DNA of 39,189 nucleotides from Spirochaetaceae bacterium. Lineage in GTDB: Bacteria > Spirochaetota > Spirochaetia > DSM-27196 > PWMO01. A model generated the notes under the pieces. The model saw only the letters and a program-made list of their open reading frames with translations, did no database searches and was not told where the DNA came from. Of the stretch, positions 36,489 through 39,189 are shown one piece after another (position 1 is the stretch's first letter; the number at the start of each line of letters is the position of its first letter). The position numbers were made by a program, and so were the translations under genes. Location: assembly GCA_007693945.1 (NCBI GenBank), contig RECP01000041.1, forward strand, positions 1 through 39,189. Reading direction: 5' to 3'.

Positions 36489-37471
36489 CACAGTGCTCCC
36501 GCGGCACGGTCGCTGATCGGCAGCGTCAGAATCGCGATCAGAAGTACCGCCGTCACCGTGAACGCAATAGCAGCGCGTATTGATGGCGTCCGCGCGACGC
36601 CCGTACGCCTGAACCATGCTGGTAGGGCACGCGCGGGAGAGACCGCAGATATCAGAGTAAAGGCTAGCACGGCACCGTGACTGGTCGCACCAAGAAAGAG
36701 GGCGGCAGCGGCCGGTGCGGCCTCAGGAGGCAGCGACAGGAGCAGAGCCAGCACAACCATAGCCGCAACCGACGCAGCCGGGTTGGCGGTAAAGAAACGC
36801 ACCACGGGCTGTGGAATAAGGATGTGAAGCGCAACCGCGACCAGCAGACCCAGTACGGCGAGGCGCAGTCGATGGTAGAGCTCTGTTGACAGGATGGCGT
36901 TACAGCGTCCCGGTGCGGAAATCGCCGGCGCGTCCGTGTTATGGGAAACGGAAACCGCCGCGCTGCGAGGAACGGCGCAGCGCGCTACCAGTGCAGCCAC
37001 GATGACTATCACAACCGCCAGTGTTACAAAGAAGAGCGTAAAACCGGAGGTCACGCCAAACGTCAGCGCAACGGCGGTCACGGTAACCGGATGCCAGGCT
37101 CCCGATGCGGCCAGCGTTGCCGGATGACGCACAACGGATCCACCCTGGCGCTCATCGATGGGCAGCGGCTGAACGGCGCTGCGCAGCAGCGTGCTGAACG
37201 CCGGGCGTCGCGATCCGTCCTCCTGAGCCGTTGTAGAGCCTGACGGCACCGGAATCAGATTGGTGAGCGTGGTCCACAGCGAAGCGGCCACCAACAGTGG
37301 AAGCGTTGCAAAGAGCAGCGAGGCGTATCGCGCCGACAGCGCTACCAGTGCCGCTGTCGGCTGCACCAGCGGGACCCCGAACACCACCAGCGCGGCCAGA
37401 GCCGGCGCGGTGTAGACTACAATAATGGCGTGCGCCGGATTGAACCTGCGCGCCGATTGGCTCTCAGTCAT
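36485..37471 (-). CDS. Putative YraQ/DUF318-type permease
   Basis: The 328-residue protein has about eight hydrophobic segments in two blocks joined by a polar stretch (residues 70-105). ALLLSLPPEAAPAAAALFLGATSHGAVLAFTLISAVSPAR resembles the second repeat of DUF318 permeases, but the first repeat is poorly conserved. Tight overlap with the YcgQ-type gene supports the assignment. Transported compound unknown. Confidence 0.6.
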   Translation of the reverse strand: MTESQSARRFNPAHAIIVVYTAPALAALVVFGVPLVQPTAALVALSARYASLLFATLPLLVAASLWTTLTNLIPVPSGSTTAQEDGSRRPAFSTLLRSAVQPLPIDERQGGSVVRHPATLAASGAWHPVTVTAVALTFGVTSGFTLFFVTLAVVIVIVAALVARCAVPRSAAVSVSHNTDAPAISAPGRCNAILSTELYHRLRLAVLGLLVAVALHILIPQPVVRFFTANPAASVAAMVVLALLLSLPPEAAPAAAALFLGATSHGAVLAFTLISAVSPARALPAWFRRTGVARTPSIRAAIAFTVTAVLLIAILTLPISDRAAGALW

Positions 37472-37588
37472 GCAACAAGCCTACACTATAGCGGCCGCCG
37501 CGTTCAACGCTGCCGCTATCACAGCTACGATCCGCAGCGGCGGGTCACGGGTGGTGCTTCGATACGCATTCCGGCTAAGATTGCACTC

Positions 37589-38620
37589 ATGAGTTGGACC
37601 GCTACCGAGTATTGCGGCAGAACCGGCACCATACCGGACGTAAACGGCGGGCAGCGGCCTTTGCCCGGCAGGCCTCTGCTGCGGCGGTTGTTGGCGGCGT
37701 GTGCGCTGGGCTTCCTCTTGTTGGGACCGCTCTCCGCTGTCGCCGCACAACAGGCACACCGGACGCAATTGCAGTCCGCTTCCGGGGCACCCGTGGTCCA
37801 GCGTGACGGGTTTGCGCAGTTGAGTGAACGCCGCGGGCCTCTGGTCCGGGCGCTGGTAACCGTTCAGCAACGCGTACACGCGACGTTGCGTGAGATCATG
37901 TCCGCAGTGCGTGGGGGAGGCACCGAAGTCTGGATGGTGCTTGTCGTGCTGGGACTGTTCTACGGAGTTATCCATTCCCTGCTCCCCGGTCACCGCAAGA
38001 TGCTGCTGTTCTCCTATTTTTTGTCGCAGGATGCGCCGCTGCGACACGGGGTGATTGCGGGAGTGACGCTTGGGATTCTTCACGCACTGACCGCTCTGAC
38101 GGTGGTCGGCGTCGGATACCACCTGTTGCAGCTGTCGCTTTCGGCGACCGTCGAGCAGGCAACCGGTCTGATCTCTCGCATCACGGCGGCGTGTATGGTC
38201 CTGCTGGGTGTCGCGCTTCTGATCGTCCGTTTTCGCGAAGTGGTCGTGCACGGCGCCTATCATCATCACGGCGACGTGTGCGCGCACGCAACCTGGCGAG
38301 GGCGAGCGTTGGGCGACAGCGGCTTCCTTTCGGCGCTGATAGTATCGGGGATTGTGCCGTGCCCGGGCGCTACGATGATACTGCTGCTGGCGGTGGCCCT
38401 GGCGGCATTCCCGGCAGGCGTCGTGGTTGTAGCTTCAATGTCGGTGGGGATGGCTCTGACGCTCTCGCTGCTGGCGGCTGGGACGATTCTGTTCAAGGCC
38501 AGAATGAAGGTGATGCTGGCAAGTGAGCGTGGTCATCGTATGCACGTTGTTCTGGAGTCCGCAGCGGCGGCGGTGATCGTGATCTTCGGTGTTGTGCTTT
38601 TGATGACGCCGGCGCTCTGA
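37589..38620 (+). CDS. NicO/RcnA-family metal permease
   Basis: The 343-residue protein starts with a signal-anchor (residues 28-50), then a soluble stretch and about six helices. FYGVIHSLLPGHRKMLLFSYFL corresponds to the NicO signature H-x-x-x-P-G-H-x-K, and LIVSGIVPCPGATMILLLAVALA is the second signature. A His cluster GAYHHHGDVCAH in the central loop is a likely metal site. Ni/Co export is the known role of RcnA-type members. ATG 37589 lacks a strong ribosome site; a longer in-frame start is possible. It is divergent from the YraQ/YcgQ-type pair. Confidence 0.8.
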   Translation: MSWTATEYCGRTGTIPDVNGGQRPLPGRPLLRRLLAACALGFLLLGPLSAVAAQQAHRTQLQSASGAPVVQRDGFAQLSERRGPLVRALVTVQQRVHATLREIMSAVRGGGTEVWMVLVVLGLFYGVIHSLLPGHRKMLLFSYFLSQDAPLRHGVIAGVTLGILHALTALTVVGVGYHLLQLSLSATVEQATGLISRITAACMVLLGVALLIVRFREVVVHGAYHHHGDVCAHATWRGRALGDSGFLSALIVSGIVPCPGATMILLLAVALAAFPAGVVVVASMSVGMALTLSLLAAGTILFKARMKVMLASERGHRMHVVLESAAAAVIVIFGVVLLMTPAL

Positions 38621-38640
38621 GGCGCAGCGATCGCCTCAAT

Positions 38641-38669
38641 TCGACGATTCGGGTATGATTGAGTATACT
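38641..38669 (+). promoter_or_regulatory. Promoter of the phasin-like gene
   Basis: TCGACG (38641-38646) and TATACT (38664-38669) with a 17-base spacer. AGGAGG (38678-38683) follows as an excellent ribosome site six bases from the ATG. Confidence 0.5.
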
Positions 38670-38688
38670 GTACACACAGGAGGAACGA

Positions 38689-38997
38689 ATGGCACAGCAA
38701 CGTAATCCTTTTCAGGAAGGGCTTTATGCCGGTCTGGGACTGGCACTGCGCGCCAAAGAGCGAATCGAGGAGTTCGGCAGGAAGATCTCGGACGAGTACA
38801 ACATGAGTGAGGAAGAGGGCAAGAAGTTCATGGATGACCTTCTGAAGCAGTCCGAAGAGACTCGAACCCGGCTCGACGAAGTGATCGAAAAGCGCCTTGA
38901 AGCGTACCTGGAGCAGGCCGGAATCCCCAAGAAGCAGGATATAGATGCTCTGTCCAAAAAGATTGACGATCTGGAAAAGAAACTCGGTCACAAGTAA
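38689..38997 (+). CDS. Phasin-like coiled-coil protein
   Basis: The 102-residue charged protein begins MAQQRNPFQEGLYAGLGLALRAKERIEEF and continues as near-continuous helix with EEEGKKFMDDLLKQSEETRTRLDEVIEKRLEAYLEQAGIPKKQDIDALSKKIDDLEKKL. The final segment is the coiled-coil tail of PhaF/PhaI-type phasins. It need not mean polyester storage; related small proteins occur in bacteria without it. It precedes the UbiB-type gene. Confidence 0.8.
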   Translation: MAQQRNPFQEGLYAGLGLALRAKERIEEFGRKISDEYNMSEEEGKKFMDDLLKQSEETRTRLDEVIEKRLEAYLEQAGIPKKQDIDALSKKIDDLEKKLGHK

Positions 38998-39017
38998 CGC
39001 ATCAAGGGGTAACGGCA

Positions 39018-39189
39018 ATCCTACGACGTAAGCTGCGCAGAGGAGCGGTTGTATCGCGCTATGCGGAGATCATCTCCGTACTCGCCAAATACGGGTTGGC
39101 GGAGTTTGTCAGCCATAGACCGTTTCTGCGCAGGCTTTCAATCCCGCTCACCAGAAGCGGGGGGCCGCATAGGGCCCCGCCCCGCCGAA
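39018..39189 (+). CDS. UbiB/AarF (ABC1 kinase-like) protein, N-terminal fragment
   Basis: The open frame reads SRYAEIISVLAKYGLAEFVSHRPFLRRL and continues to the window edge, as at the start of ABC1/AarF atypical kinases. No ATG, GTG or TTG occurs in frame after the phasin stop. AAGGGG (39004-39009) sits eight bases before an ATC codon at 39018, and a CTG is at 39033; either may be the start. The gene is cut by the window edge. Confidence 0.6.
   Translation, partial: MLRRKLRRGAVVSRYAEIISVLAKYGLAEFVSHRPFLRRLSIPLTRSGGPHRAPPRR

Overview
The window is GC-rich bacterial chromosome, densely coded on both strands, with no gene-free stretch over 300 bases. No phage, insertion sequence, rRNA operon or CRISPR array is visible. 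Several features suggest a free-living spirochaete. The secreted binding proteins have a hydrophobic leader ending in a Gly/Ala-rich stretch without a lipobox Cys. There is a complete TroABCD-type metal importer with a DtxR-family regulator. There is also a SufS/SufU pair and a BioY/EcfA/EcfT biotin importer. This taxonomic guess is an inference; no marker gene that would settle it lies in the window.

Layout. 1-3.8 kb: tRNA-Met, nrdR, a serine esterase, and a minus-strand operon of a PatB/MalY-type C-S lyase, a YheO/DauR-type regulator and RidA. 3.9-13.8 kb: a plus-strand accessory locus with a HAAT-type ABC importer (binding protein, two permeases, two ATPases), an FGGY sugar-type kinase, a shikimate-kinase-like protein and three divergent UroD/MtaA-superfamily paralogs. 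All three paralogs keep the same W-x-H and H-x-H ... PGC residues. 13.8-16.3 kb: ilvC (KARI of plant-like sequence type) divergent from ilvY. 16.3-18.4 kb: biotin ECF transporter. 18.5-26.6 kb: D,D-carboxypeptidase, DHOD-like flavoenzyme, NADH-dependent FAD oxidoreductase, superoxide dismutase, SufS-SufU, a DAG/lipid-kinase-like protein and an MBL hydrolase. 26.7-28.1 kb: RlmD-type rRNA methyltransferase. 28.2-33.6 kb: Mn/Zn/Fe importer troABCD plus mntR, behind a strong promoter whose start region carries a perfect 14-bp palindrome. 33.5-39.2 kb: YyaL, a YcgQ/YraQ-type membrane pair, a NicO-family metal permease, a phasin-like coiled-coil protein and the start of a UbiB/AarF-type gene cut by the window edge.

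The most unusual parts are two. First, the triple UroD-superfamily locus: its transporter halves are driven by two promoters that share a split sequence element, which suggests one regulon for uptake and processing of an unknown compound. Second, both metal permeases carry a C-terminal DtxR-like winged-helix and metal-binding domain that repeats the architecture of the separate regulator encoded just downstream, hinting at direct metal sensing by the transporter.
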